Assembly (NCBI GenBank): GCA_948146395.1
Contig: OX411558.1
Span: 34,466,350 to 34,530,349 of the forward strand
Direction: 5' to 3'
Source of the DNA: Fragum whitleyi
Lineage: Eukaryota > Mollusca > Bivalvia > Cardiida > Cardiidae
Length of the DNA stretch: 64,000 bases
In this document: positions 1-10,256 of the stretch, piece by piece
Layout: every line of letters starts with the position of its first letter
Position numbering within the stretch: position 1 is the first letter of the stretch
The notes under the pieces: generated by a model
Seen by the model: only the letters and a program-made list of their open reading frames with translations
The model's database searches: none
Told to the model about the DNA's origin: nothing
Position numbers and translations under genes: made by a program

Positions 1-174
1 ATCAATCCGAAAAAGAAAATATAGGGTCACAGATTGCGTTTTTCATTGCGGACTCGTTTTTTAACGCCTATTAACGCATTCACGCGAAATATTTCCATAT
101 CAGACATAACCAGTTGAAAATCCTATATGTATTACGAGTAGATTAATGCTGAAATAGAGCCTGTGACCGCCTTT
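1..174. other. non-coding, nothing recognised
   Basis: No gene or repeat that I can place. The words TTAACGCC and TTAACGC resemble the GGCGTTAA words in the palindromes at 34101-34259 and 47532-47647, but the match is too short to claim kinship. Confidence 0.4.
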
Positions 175-438
175 GTGACCCGTTACACGAAAGGGGACCA
201 TCTGGGAACTCTGTAAAATAAACATTTGAAAGGAGATTGATTCTAATACAGGCCAACCAGAGGTCGCATTTCAAAAATTCTTTCATTGGAATGTAGATTG
301 ATTATTCAAGATTCTGAACTTTAGGAACATTAGCCTAATGCGAAAAGTTTCGACTGACTAGTGCGCAATCCGAGCGGTCTGACTAGAGTTGAAGCTTCAC
401 GTACTATGCAGATGGTCCCTTTTCGCGTGACGGGTCAC
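175..438 (+). mobile_element. MITE-like TIR element, family M1, copy 1
   Basis: The element starts GTGACCCGTTACACGAAAGG and ends with the inverted counterpart CCTTTTCGCGTGACGGGTCAC (one base over the core), so the terminal inverted repeats are over 20 bp. The interior matches, end to end, the reverse complement of 58172-58431, including the shared words CCAACCAGAGGTCG and GGAATGTAGATTGATTATTC. Other copies are at 44279-44531 and, truncated, at 33838-34047. There is no coding capacity. The length, about 264 bp, and paired inverted ends fit a non-autonomous DNA transposon. I could not settle a target-site duplication or superfamily. Confidence 0.8.
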
Positions 439-906
439 ATTTCAAAAACCTGAGTTAAATTATTGTCCATCACAAGTAGATTTGCAAATGTGTTGGTTGT
501 TCGAAGACGATTTTCACAGATCAATGTCAAACGGTAAACTTTCGCTTACGGCAGAATACCCCCTATATTTATGAATAGATTCCAAAACAAGTTTGCACCA
601 TTATCGTCCATCATGATTTGAATCGCGAGTTGAAGCAACATCCTACACAACCGGTTGGAGAAGGTTACATATTATGTATGGCCAAATATCGAAATCTCGC
701 TTTTTTCGGGTTCGATGCAACTTTTCAATTTGACTGTGGATTTAACTTAGCACATCTTAACTTCACCGCCAATTTAGTCTTAATTCGTGTAATATATATA
801 TATACGTAAAAATATTAAGATGTCTTTGAAGCAAGTCACACTATTTTTAAACATTTTTGTTGGTAGTTGATTTGCAATAAATGCATAGTTATCAATTATA
901 TCGTTA
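439..906. other. upstream region of the Toll-like receptor gene
   Basis: No conserved gene is visible. If the coding exon at 966 is preceded by a 5'-UTR intron, as the acceptor at 907-919 suggests, this stretch is intronic and the promoter lies further upstream. The short open frame at 618-809 has no recognisable domain. Confidence 0.4.
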
Positions 907-919
907 TTTGTAATTTCAG
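907..919 (+). other. candidate splice acceptor in front of the TLR coding exon
   Basis: A pyrimidine-leaning tract ending in TTTCAG, followed by G, lies about 46 bases before the preferred start codon. It would join a 5'-UTR exon to the single coding exon, a layout common for mollusc Toll-like receptors. This is inferred from the consensus only. Confidence 0.45.
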
Positions 920-965
920 GAGGGTTGCAGTAATAAAGCAAATTTCAACTGACAACAATACCATC

Positions 966-3107
966 ATGCGTATATTCTTCCTCATATACATTATGTCGAT
1001 GAAAGGTTTGATACACGGAGGACGTGTTCTAGAATGCATGAAACATTTCGAACTTTGTGGAGAAAATAACTGCTGCTGCAGTAGGGATAAAGCAGTGTGC
1101 AATGGCACTGAAGAAAAACTCACATATATACCGAGTTTACCAGAAAGAATAACTTCACTGATATTTTCGAATAACGCTCTTCCAAATGTGTTAAAGTCGA
1201 CCTTTAGAAATATTTCAAAACTTCGACTTACAGAATTGGTAATCGAAAATGACGGAATAACGAACTTGTCTACAGACGCGTTTATAGATCTTCAATTCTT
1301 AAAAGTACTACGTTTTCATGGCAATACGATAAATACATCACAACTCTTTGAAGCTATAGGGGTTATTAATAAAACACAACTCATGACTCTGGATCTAACG
1401 AATATAAGCTTAAACGGACAAATACCGAAGGCGTTTATAGATGTTTTAAAAGGTTCTTATCTAAATAACCTTCTGCTAAAACAAGTTAGAATTCAAATTG
1501 TTGATATTGCGGACTTTGCAAATATCAGAAGGCTGGGTTTTTTAGACTTGTCAGAAAATAACATAACATATCTAAATGCAACCAGTGGACATGCGAATAT
1601 CAAAAGCCTTAAACTGACTCAAAATTTGATTGCTGGAGCGCCACCAGAATTTTGTGCGAATGAGAAAAACAAATTTCCAAATCTTGAATATCTATATCTT
1701 GATAATAATCTGATAAGTATTATTGGCAGTGAACACATCGGATGTCTGACCAGCCTAAAACGTCTGGTGGTAAGCGCTAATGTGATAAAGTATATACCTG
1801 CCAATTTTATAGCTACTCTTCCATACTTGTATGATTTGCGCGTAAATCAAATGTGTGGATTAGGAGGACATAATGTAGCTGTCAATAGGTATGCATTTAA
1901 CAGTACTAGTTTAAAGCGATTAGAATTAGGTCTGAATAACATGATTTTCACAAAGAAATATGTTGAAATCGACATTTTTGAAAGCTGCAAAGAACTAACA
2001 TACTTAAATTTCCAGGGAAATAGTTTAAAGAAGCTCAGTGACGAGGACATAACAAAGATATTTTCTCCTTTGCAGAAGTTGGAGAGCTTATTTCTAGCTG
2101 CTAATCATATGCGATCTATCCCTAAGAAAATGCTTATGAATTTAAAATATTTAAGACTTTTGAGTTTGGATGGAAATGGTATTCAAGAGCTCGGGGATTC
2201 TCTTCTTGGGCCTAGAAATCTGAAGCATCTTACAGTGCAAGGTAACAATATTCGAATAGTTAAACCGAATTCGTTGCCATCGAGTGTGTTGAATACGCTA
2301 AGAAGACTCAATTTAGCTGATAACCCTTTCTCGTGTACATGCGACAATCTTTGGTTTAGGAATTGGTTGGGTAAAGACGGTAAGCCAAAAGGTAGCAATA
2401 TAACTTTTGATAATTGGCCAGGTCGGTACACTTGCTACACACCAAGTGAATGGAATGAAAAACAGTTTTCTGATTACAGACCAACAAAGACTTCGTGTTC
2501 TAGACACAATATCGTTTGGGTCACATCGATTACTTTTGGTTCAATACTGCTGATTGCCCTTATTGCGGTTACCGTCGGGATACGGTATCGCTGGCATATG
2601 ATATATGCTTGGTATAGATTGACAAAACGAACCAAAGATCCAGAGAGAATGCATTTATTGGATGGCTTGAATAGCGACTCATACATATATGTCATATATC
2701 ACGATGATGATTACGAGTTTATTCGAAACACACTGTGCAACATTGTAGAAGTCAATTTTGGTATGAAACTGTTTGTTTGGCACAGAGAGGGGTTCACCGG
2801 GAGTATGGCCAATATAATGTTCAATTCCATTGAATCATGCACGAATGTCATTGCTGTCGTTTCAAATAATTTTGTTACAGACGGATGGTGTGAATTTCAA
2901 CTCGATATTAGCATATCAAAGAAGAACACAACCAGAAATGATTGTCTGACCCTGATTTTACTAGAAAACCTTGATGTCAATCTTCTTCGTCGATCATGGT
3001 GTGTAACATTAGTTAAAAATGCGACCGTGAATTGGTGTTCGAATGCAGAAACAGTGCAGGGGAAACTATGTGTTGAGAAATTGAAGGCACGACTAACATC
3101 TTTGTAG
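966..3107 (+). CDS. Toll-like receptor, single-cysteine-cluster type, one coding exon
   Basis: A membrane receptor of innate immunity: an ectodomain of leucine-rich repeats (LRR), one transmembrane helix and a cytoplasmic TIR domain. The frame is open from 867, but the ATG at 966 begins a proper signal peptide (residues 1-18) and lies after a splice acceptor, giving 713 residues. In order: a cysteine-rich N-terminal cap (about Cys24 to 46), LRRs with LxxLxLxxN cores (about 50-450), a single C-terminal cap CxC-C-C (Cys457, 459, 490, 511), a hydrophobic helix at 516-539, and a TIR domain at 573-713. A single C-terminal cap is the vertebrate-like, single-cysteine-cluster arrangement. The TIR is divergent: box 1 reads YIYVIYH instead of YDAFISY, the BB loop (606-613) reads HREGFTGS with no proline, and box 3 FW is absent. 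The frame is intact, so I call it a gene rather than a pseudogene. The ligand is unknown. Confidence 0.9.
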   Translation: MRIFFLIYIMSMKGLIHGGRVLECMKHFELCGENNCCCSRDKAVCNGTEEKLTYIPSLPERITSLIFSNNALPNVLKSTFRNISKLRLTELVIENDGITNLSTDAFIDLQFLKVLRFHGNTINTSQLFEAIGVINKTQLMTLDLTNISLNGQIPKAFIDVLKGSYLNNLLLKQVRIQIVDIADFANIRRLGFLDLSENNITYLNATSGHANIKSLKLTQNLIAGAPPEFCANEKNKFPNLEYLYLDNNLISIIGSEHIGCLTSLKRLVVSANVIKYIPANFIATLPYLYDLRVNQMCGLGGHNVAVNRYAFNSTSLKRLELGLNNMIFTKKYVEIDIFESCKELTYLNFQGNSLKKLSDEDITKIFSPLQKLESLFLAANHMRSIPKKMLMNLKYLRLLSLDGNGIQELGDSLLGPRNLKHLTVQGNNIRIVKPNSLPSSVLNTLRRLNLADNPFSCTCDNLWFRNWLGKDGKPKGSNITFDNWPGRYTCYTPSEWNEKQFSDYRPTKTSCSRHNIVWVTSITFGSILLIALIAVTVGIRYRWHMIYAWYRLTKRTKDPERMHLLDGLNSDSYIYVIYHDDDYEFIRNTLCNIVEVNFGMKLFVWHREGFTGSMANIMFNSIESCTNVIAVVSNNFVTDGWCEFQLDISISKKNTTRNDCLTLILLENLDVNLLRRSWCVTLVKNATVNWCSNAETVQGKLCVEKLKARLTSL

Positions 3108-3342
3108 GACAAGACAGTAAATAGGCAACCCACATAACTGATAGACATTCTTGAAAAAGTATCTTATACATTTAACCAAACAACCAATAGACGACGACAA
3201 CTATAATAAGATCAAAATACTTAAGGTAACGTATAATCTTTGCATGTTGATACAATATAGCTAGAGATCGTAGGACTACGCGGTTAAGACTTACTAGCAA
3301 ACCGTACCTCCATCACCGTACGATGTCATTACGGCAACAAGA
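3108..3342. other. 3' flank / probable 3' UTR of the TLR gene
   Basis: No gene. The first AATAAA downstream on the plus strand that I noticed is at about 3920, so the 3' UTR could run through the TIR element at 3343-3623. The true cleavage site cannot be told from sequence alone. Confidence 0.3.
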
Positions 3343-3623
3343 TATAAGGGAACTAATTCAGTCTCCGTAGGCGGTTATTAACACATCTTGTTAAGATTAT
3401 GCTTTACACACAGCTGTTTTACCGATTCTTTGAAGAAATATATCCATGCTTATCATTAGTTATTATAAAAGATAGATTATAAACAGTGACAAAATTCAAA
3501 TTCAAAATTTTGAATTTAAATATAATTGGCCAATCAGAGATCGCCTTGATCTCTTGGTTATATTGATCGAAGTTTTCTAAAAATCATTTACAGATTGCTA
3601 GAAATTGAATTAGTTCCCCTATT
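3343..3623. mobile_element. MITE-like element with AAGGGAACTAATTCA inverted ends
   Basis: The left end TATAAGGGAACTAATTCA and the right end TGAATTAGTTCCCCTATT are inverted repeats with two or three mismatches. The roughly 280-bp interior is non-coding and AT-rich, with a small central palindrome around CAAAATTTTG. I saw no second copy in the window, so the assignment rests on the inverted ends alone. Confidence 0.55.
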
Positions 3624-4687
3624 CTACATTAGAGATTAGAGTTGGACTGATGCACAAGCCTTGCGTACGAATAAGGTAAAGGGGCAATATTCGAGGGACG
3701 TCCCATTTTAATTGTACTTTTTTGGCAATTTTAGCGCTAATATTTCCATAATTTTGAAATTGCCTGATAGAAATACGAAAAGAATTCAATTAGGGGGCCA
3801 TATGTTGGAAAGAAAATCATATTTGCAAATATTGAACATATTTCTTAAGAGGGTACCATAAGTAGTAAAATACGAACGGATTCTTTATTGTTTAGTTTTT
3901 TCTAGTAATTTACTATTGGAATAAAGTCAAGCATATTTTATAAAGAATAACTACAGGAATATTTTGGACTAACAACATGAATCCAATCTTTTAATACCAA
4001 ATTCAAATTGCCATATATTTTTAGACAAAACGAGTAACCATTCAATGGTTAAGGTCGACATTTTGCTCATTTTTAGACGTTTATACAGAGGATACTTGTT
4101 TGTTTCAGTTAGCGAAAGCATGGCATAATTTTTGGTTATTTCACATGTGAAAATCCACGGGGTTTTTTTTTATCTTTTTTTGTCTGAAAGCATTAAAAAA
4201 CGAACTATTTAACGCGCAAGCAGACAAAATAACTGTCATCTAAAATTTAATCTTGGAGATATAAATAAAATCTTTTGGGCAATCAGGTAATTCGTTTTCT
4301 GAAAGACACCAAGAACGGACGACAAAAGATATTAATACTATTATTATAATAAATCTTTCCTAATTATTTTAGCACTCTTCTGTTCTGAGATTAATTTCTT
4401 AGCGACTGTGTACAAAATTAAATATAGCTGTTCAGATTTTAAGGTGAAAACGTCCCATGGTACCCCTTCTTGTACGTGTATCGTGGGTTAATTTCAAAAC
4501 CTTTGTTACCGTTTTCGCACCCTAGATCCAGGGCTGGTCTAGAAATATAGCTTGATCATACTATCCTTTTTGCATGCCTCGCATTTCCTTCATCTAGTTG
4601 GACTTGAGTTCAACACTGCCAAGAGAAATTAGATTAAGGTTAAAAGTAACAAACATAGTATCATCCTTCGTCGACTAGATGTCATAC
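3624..4687. other. non-coding, nothing recognised
   Basis: AT-rich with no open frame of interest. AATAAA at 3920-3925 could serve as a polyadenylation signal for the upstream receptor gene. Confidence 0.4.
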
Positions 4688-4935
4688 CTTCATCTTGATC
4701 TAAGAGGTGGGTTCGATCCCCGGTGGCGGCAAATATCCTTTCCGACGTTTGTCTCTCACCAATGGGTAGGTAATCGTAAACCTATGTGAGATAGCAGTCG
4801 GAGGCTAGGAAAGGATATAATGGTAGTACAGGTGAAAGAAATACCAGGAATCCATTGTTAGGTGCTCCGGCCGCCGCGATATAACTGAAATAATGTTGAA
4901 AGCGGCGTTAAACCTCATTCAATCAATCAATCAAT
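4688..4935 (+). mobile_element. tRNA-derived SINE, 5'-truncated, plus strand
   Basis: This copy holds a tRNA B-box (GGTTCGATCCC) at the head, then a body with TCCGAC, TCTCTCACCAATGGG and GTGAGATAGCAG words, then GCGGCGTTAAAC and a tail of AATC repeats. The full-length relative is at 58681-58953 on the minus strand. The A-box half of the tRNA head is missing or unrecognisable here, so this copy is probably dead. Confidence 0.85.
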
Positions 4936-5006
4936 GATCTAAGAGATTGAGAGTACAACCGAGATTCCAATTTAATCAGTATGCCCGAATCTTGATCGAC
5001 AAAACT

Positions 5007-5072
5007 ACCGTGTTATCCCTAAGTATTCGGACAGGTTAGAGCAAACATTTTAGACTCAGATCAAACTGCTCA
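5007..5072 (+). repeat. left end-like repeat of Tc1-like element (direct partner at 6728)
   Basis: Contains GTTATCC, TAAGTATTC, ACAGGTT and AGAGCAAACATT, followed by a stretch matching 6728-6792 in the same, not inverted, orientation. It lies directly upstream of the transposase remnant. Confidence 0.6.
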
Positions 5073-5101
5073 GTACTTTATTGACTTATAAGTCGTTACT
5101 C

Positions 5102-6148
5102 ATGGCTAATCCAAATGTCAGACGACATTTATCTGTCGTACAATTGTGGCGTGCTGTAGGTATGGTGGAGCAAGGGGCTTCCCACCGTGATGTTGGCATG
5201 GTACAAGGGCACACCATACTGTTGTAACCAGAGCTTGGGAATGATACCAACAGTAGGATATACCTGTAATGAGACATGGTGGAGGTAGGAGTAGAGCTAC
5301 CTCCGTCGCAGAAGACCGTTTTTGGTAATTCAAGCCCGAAGGAACAGGTTTGCTACGGTAAGCGGTTACGTTCCGACCTTCAAAACGCCTCGGGAGTGCG
5401 AGTTTCGACTCAAAACATAAGAACAGGGCTGCATGAGCATAACCTGAGGTTAAGAAGACCATGAATTTGTATTCCGCTGTCCCGAGTTCATTTTCGGCGT
5501 CGGTTAACATTGGCATTGGATCACGTTGGCTGGTGCATAAGACGCTGCCCCCCCCTTTGCTATTCACGGATGAGTCCAGGTATTGCCTACACTGGACTAC
5601 ACTGTCAGGCGGGCTAGGGTGTGGAGAAGGCCGGGGGAAAGGTTTCATGCCACAAACATTGCATTGCTGAGCACGATCGTTATGGGGGTGGGTCTATCAT
5701 GGTTTTTGGCATCAGTTGGAATGGGCAGATTGATCTTGTTACTTTAGGAAGAGGAAGTCTGACAGCTCGTAGGTACATTGATGAAATCCTCAATACCCAC
5801 GTAAGACTTTATGCTGGTGCTATTGAGGATGGATTGATCTTAATGGATGGTAATGCCCGTCCACACACGGCCTGTATAGTCCAAGACACTCGCCAAGAAG
5901 AGGGCATTCCACGTCTGGACTGGCCGGCTCGCTCACCGGACTTAAATCCAATAGAGCATATGCGGAATTAGCTACAGGTCCGAGTTTCGGCTCGCCAGGT
6001 CCAGCCAAGGGCACTCCAGGAGCTTGGCCAGATCCTTAGAGAAGAATGGCCTGTTATTCCCCAAAGAGTAATCCAGACATTAATTGGGAGTATGCAGAGG
6101 CGCTGTCAGGCTGTTATTGACAGTGCCGGCTCTCATACTCGTTATTGA
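5102..6148 (+). pseudogene. Tc1/mariner-type transposase remnant
   Basis: A decayed DDE transposase. Reading across frames one finds an N-terminal helix-turn-helix region (starting MANPNVRRHLS at 5102), then FTDESRY with the first catalytic Asp (about 5566-5586), GGGSIMVFGISWNG, a second-Asp region reading MDGNARPHTA (about 5842-5871), the third acidic residue in SPDLNPIE (Glu at 5954-5956), and a C-terminal tail ending SHTRY at 6148. That tail is typical of Tc1-like elements. The frame is broken several times, including a stop around 5229 and one at 5969-5971 replacing the usual tryptophan after NPIEH. With DD34E spacing, the second catalytic Asp falls on the Gly of MDGNA. Non-functional. 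Confidence 0.88.
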
Positions 6149-6398
6149 ACGAAATGCAATTCGCGATTTTTTCAATTTTCAAGAAAACAGACCAATTTCT
6201 AGGGTCTCCCTGTTTGGTCTACATTTAAAGTCTTCTTATCATTATAAAGCTTTTTTTTTCTTTTTAAAATTTGATAAACTGATAACAATCGACCATTTTC
6301 CAACATTCCTATTATCAAATTTCATTTTTTCCTGAAATTGTAGTATAAAAAAGTTTTGGTGCTTAGCAAGCTTTGAGTAGTATGTATATATCATATAA
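6149..6398. other. 3' flank of the Tc1-like remnant
   Basis: AT-rich non-coding sequence. I searched for an inverted copy of the left end and found none, so the true right end of the transposon is missing or too decayed. Confidence 0.4.
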
Positions 6399-6627
6399 GT
6401 CTTTGTGAGACATTTCCAACTATTTGATATGTGCGTGGGGTGCAAACGTTTAGCAGGCTCGATAAACACGTAGTGCAATAGTCTGATAGTCTAAAGACAC
6501 AATTAGACCTTATTTTTCTACAAAGTGCAAAGTGAACTCTGGTCAGACTATGCAGATGCACAGGCTGGCTAGAGCCTTGACTTGGCGCACAAATTGAAAT
6601 TGTTAGAAATGTCACGCACAGGCTCAT
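6399..6627. mobile_element. MITE-like element, family N, copy 1
   Basis: The left end (TTTGTGAGACATTTCCAAC, then TATGTGCG) pairs with the inverted right end (AATTGTTAGAAATGTCACGC, then GGCTCAT). The same inverted ends flank 61021-61259. Roughly 230 bp, non-coding. Confidence 0.6.
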
Positions 6628-6727
6628 ATATGAATTATACAATGTTTAGATTGAAGGACTTAAGAATGTAGTCATGTATATTATTTCTGTCTGTTGAACC
6701 AATCAAAGCACAGAAAATTTTAGAAAT

Positions 6728-6792
6728 GCCGTATTATCCATAAGTATTCACACAGGTTGGAGCAAACATTGTAGACTAAGATCAAACTGCCG
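6728..6792 (+). repeat. second direct copy of the Tc1-like left-end repeat
   Basis: Matches 5007-5072 in direct orientation (GTATTATCC, TAAGTATTC, ACAGGTT, GAGCAAACATTGTAGACT, ATCAAACTGC). It is probably the start of a second, truncated copy rather than the closing end of the first. Confidence 0.6.
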
Positions 6793-7400
6793 CCATTTTG
6801 ATCAGGGTCTGCACTTAGCCTCATTTTGGCGCATTAAACGTTTCGATTTCATTTTATTTGGAAAAAATAAATGTCTGTCTTTCGTTTGTCCGAAATTATT
6901 GGGTAATTACGGTAATAAAAGTTCAATAAAGCTGAAGGTACGAGATTTTGATCGCCCGTCAATAAGGGAAGGTTAATTTAAGCCGCCTCTTTCAGGGAGG
7001 TAACACTTATATCCCATAAGAATCTTAAGGTTCTAAGTTATTTCCCTTTACATTCAAAAAAGGAGTTTAACTGCGATAATGTAAATAGCGATTTTTGTCG
7101 AACGTCACTAGCCTTGCGTTTAGATTGTAAAACGTCCATAAACTAAAATGGTTCCCAGACTTGAACAGAATATCACGTAAAAAAGCTCGGTACCACGTGA
7201 ACATTTTTAGACTCTCTATCGGACTGCAATTTGGTCTACGACATAAGTTTTGGTAATTCATTGTCAGAGATATCAACTAGTTTGGATAATTTAAGAAATT
7301 CAACTGGTGAAGCCATCACCAGAAGACCGGTGCGAATTTAGTGAAAACTACATTTTTAGCTCCACTGGACTAAGTTAGGTCCTGGCCTGGTGCCTGTCGT
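6793..7400. other. non-coding, nothing recognised
   Basis: No gene, repeat or RNA that I can support. A short open frame on the minus strand at 7067-7276 has no recognisable domain. Confidence 0.4.
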
Positions 7401-7700
7401 TAGCGCGTCCGTCCGTTAGCTTTTTTCCTTAAACATCTCTGAAACACCGGGAAGAATTCAACCAAACTTCACAAAAATAATCATTGGGACATGCTCTTTC
7501 TGATTTGTTCGTTAAATTCATATCGGGTTGATGACATAGGCTCTACGAGCTCCCCGTCAATGTAAAAATGTTCCCATATTATAGAATAAAAAAATCTACT
7601 CCAAAACTACTGTTTAGAATTCAAACTTCACAGGAATATACCTAGGGACATGCTCTTTCAGATTTGTTCATAAAATTCCGATCGGCTGCTGATATGGGCT
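7401..7700 (+). repeat. degenerate duplicated repeat unit
   Basis: Two related units of roughly 180 bp follow one another. Both contain GGACATGCTCTTTC, GATTTGTTC, an AAATTC...ATCGG stretch and an ATTCAA(A)CAAACTTCACA-like word. Similar wording recurs in several mollusc dispersed repeats. No coding potential. Confidence 0.5.
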
Positions 7701-7894
7701 CCATGAGCTGTCGAGTCACTGAACAAGAGGCTCAACAGGGCCTGTATCGCTCCACTGGCTTTACCATCTCCAGATTGTCATCAAACAAAGCTTACTTTGA
7801 CGGAAAAATACTCTTTAGAACTACTTTGTATTTACTGGGACAGACCCGCATTCCACCAAATACTCAATCGCCATTAACTTGCATACCCAGTTCT

Positions 7895-8265
7895 GCATAC
7901 TTGTATTCTGTATTTGTATTTTATATGATAGATGTATTGGTCAAAGATTATTCTGAACAGAATTTGTATTCTGTATTTGTATTTTATATGATAGATGTAT
8001 TGGTCAAAGATTATTCTGAACAGAATTTGTATTCTGTATTTGTATTTTATATGATAGATGTATTGGTCAAAGATTATTCTGAACAGAATTTGTATTTTGT
8101 ATTTTGTATTTTGTATTTAATATGATAGATGTATTTGTCAAAGATTATTCTGAACAGAATTTATATTTTGTATTTGTATTTAATATGATAGATGTATTGG
8201 TCAAAGATTATTCTGAACAGAATTTGTATTTTGTATTTTTATTTAATATGATTGATGTTTTTGTA
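7895..8265 (+). repeat. 63-bp minisatellite, about six units
   Basis: The word TTATTCTGAACAGAAT recurs with GAACAG at 7955, 8018, 8081, 8152 and 8215, so the period is 63 bp apart from one 71-bp interval caused by an extra TTTGTATT-like duplication. The array ends in a partial unit. Because 63 is divisible by three, one frame stays open over several units and translates as a 21-residue repeat. I regard that frame as spurious. Confidence 0.9.
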
Positions 8266-9738
8266 CTAACCTTCTTATATAACAGTTGATTTTTAACAGT
8301 TAACAGTTAATAGTTTAATGTGATATTTAGGACACCGGTCCATACACATAGACATAGACATATAGTATTATAAACATTACATACAGGTGAAAGATGAACA
8401 AAATAACTAAGTGTGAAACAAACATATATACATAGGTATACGCACATATTTTCGCACATACGACTGCATACAATTTTATTACACAAAATATTTGGATCTA
8501 TGAGAAACTTGTTAGGAACAATTTTCTTTTTTTGAAAGCGTGTTAAATATACATTGCAAGATTTCTTACACTAACTTTATCTTGTAGGGCCATTAATGTA
8601 TTGAATTTATAGTTTGAAGGGGGATTGAAATATGTACTTTTTTAAATATTTACAGCGGATATCCGAATATAGAGGACAAATCATTATGAAATTATATTTA
8701 TCTTGTACAAGGAAATACAGGTGAATGAATAAATATGTTAGGATGTTCAAATAGGCTTAAACTAGTATACATGGTACTATAGTTAATGTTTTGTTAATGT
8801 ACTTTGTCTGAATTGCATATGGATTGCCTCCATTTGTATTGAATTATAGGCCCGAAGCCAGAAGACAATTACAACTATTGTCATTGTCAAAACACCTTGA
8901 TATAGCTGTTTAGTCATTAGAATACAACGGATGAAATAAAGTGCCTAATAGTACTTCTAAGAAATGTCGTCTTAATTTTCTGTAGGCTATCTTGAACTCG
9001 CTCCCCCTTCAGAACGGAAGGTGGGGTCAAAGAAATCGAGTGTCGACATTGTAACCCCTACAAGTCCTCAGTCTAAAACAGTTAAACAACACATGTACTA
9101 AAATATTTGAAAATGCTCAGACGAAATAGAAATGTTACCCCTCTTACGAAAAAGGGCCATCTGGTTGAAACTAAAAATTATTGATCACTGCCTTACTGCG
9201 CGGACTTCGCAATCTAACCAGGATCGATATTTTTTGCTATTCTTCCTTACTCTTCTGTAACATTTTTTTTTAATTTAATTTTCGAGTACTCTATATCGCC
9301 TCTTTTTCGTATGAATGGTCACATATGTTTGATAACCAAATTGATCCGCCAGTGCACAAAGAGGATGGGGATATTTCAAGTTGTGCTGTCCTCTGACGAC
9401 CTTACGTTGACCGTCGGAATAACAGAGTAAACATATATTTAATGGTATTTAATCGGCTTTATTAGTCGGTATGGAGAATAAAGCCATTTAGTAATTTTGG
9501 AACAAACTGCATGTGGCAGAACAGCCTTGTGATCAAGATGAACTTTCGAGAAGCGGCACCCCTATGCACGTGTATGCATTATTAAACGCTTGTTAACATG
9601 TTTTGTTTCCTGAACGATACTAGTGAGCACACGAGACTTTATTTCGGTATTATGGTAGTATATTTCTGCTACGAGATGCGAGAAAGCAGTTATATGATAA
9701 CTAGAAATTGCAAATTTTATCTCAGTAAGGCGTTTAGA
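8266..9738. other. non-coding, nothing recognised
   Basis: AT-rich sequence without a supported gene. A stretch near 9131-9170 resembles the left end of family M1 in a decayed form (ACGAAAAAGGGCCATCTGG), without a matching right end. Confidence 0.4.
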
Positions 9739-9830
9739 TATACAAGTTTAAGTTAGAAAACAAAGGTCAATTTTCTCTATACAGGTATAGAGAAAATTGA
9801 CCTTTGATTACTCACTCAAAATTGTATAAC
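9739..9830. repeat. foldback palindrome, family F, copy 1
   Basis: The inner arms CAAAGGTCAATTTTCTCTAT and their complement are perfect around a four-base tip near 9783. The arms continue outward with mismatches to about 46 bp each (TATACAA at both outer ends). The arm sequence resembles the palindrome at 29491-29585. Confidence 0.8.
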
Positions 9831-10107
9831 TATAGGATAAAAATATTTCTACATTAAACTGGATTTTTTTTAAAAAAATTGTACTTTCATGCCAACAACC
9901 GACTTCTAATCATATTCATTGCGATAGAATTACTCTATTATGGTCTACCGAGAGGCAATGCTTCAAGATATATATCGAGGGTTCAGCGCAATACTAAATA
10001 CTATTTTTTGTGAAATCCACTTTTTTGCGTAAATCTATCTAAATATTCTCTTTGCGTCTACCAAAAAGAATCTTCTGAATTAATAAATAAAAATTATAGA
10101 GACTTAG

Positions 10108-10256
10108 TACAATATTATAGTATCTGCAAGTTAAGAATTGCCTAATTGCAATACTATAGTAACTGCACTTACTATAGTATTGCGTTCAAATTTCAACACT
10201 GTAAGCACAATACTGAATTGCAATACTATAGTGACTGCATATACCATAGTATTGTG
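10108..10256. repeat. left subterminal ACTATAGT palindrome cluster
   Basis: A near-perfect foldback, GCAATACTATAGTAACTGCA with its complement, occupies 10148-10183. A second, weaker pair lies at about 10219-10256 and a degenerate single copy at 10108-10128. It mirrors the cluster near 19167-19257. Confidence 0.75.

Noticed and set aside
618..809. Small gene upstream of the TLR
   Set aside because: The 63-codon frame has no domain and lies in probable intron or UTR.
7664..8289. ORFs with a 21-residue repeat
   Set aside because: They translate a 63-bp minisatellite. The frame breaks at the unit with an 8-base expansion.
8341..8480. CRISPR-like spaced repeats (CATACACATAGACATAGACATA)
   Set aside because: These are simple CATA/ACATA repetitions without regular spacers. 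CRISPR arrays are not expected in an animal genome.
9131..9170. Another M1 element
   Set aside because: Only a decayed left-end-like stretch is present. No right end.
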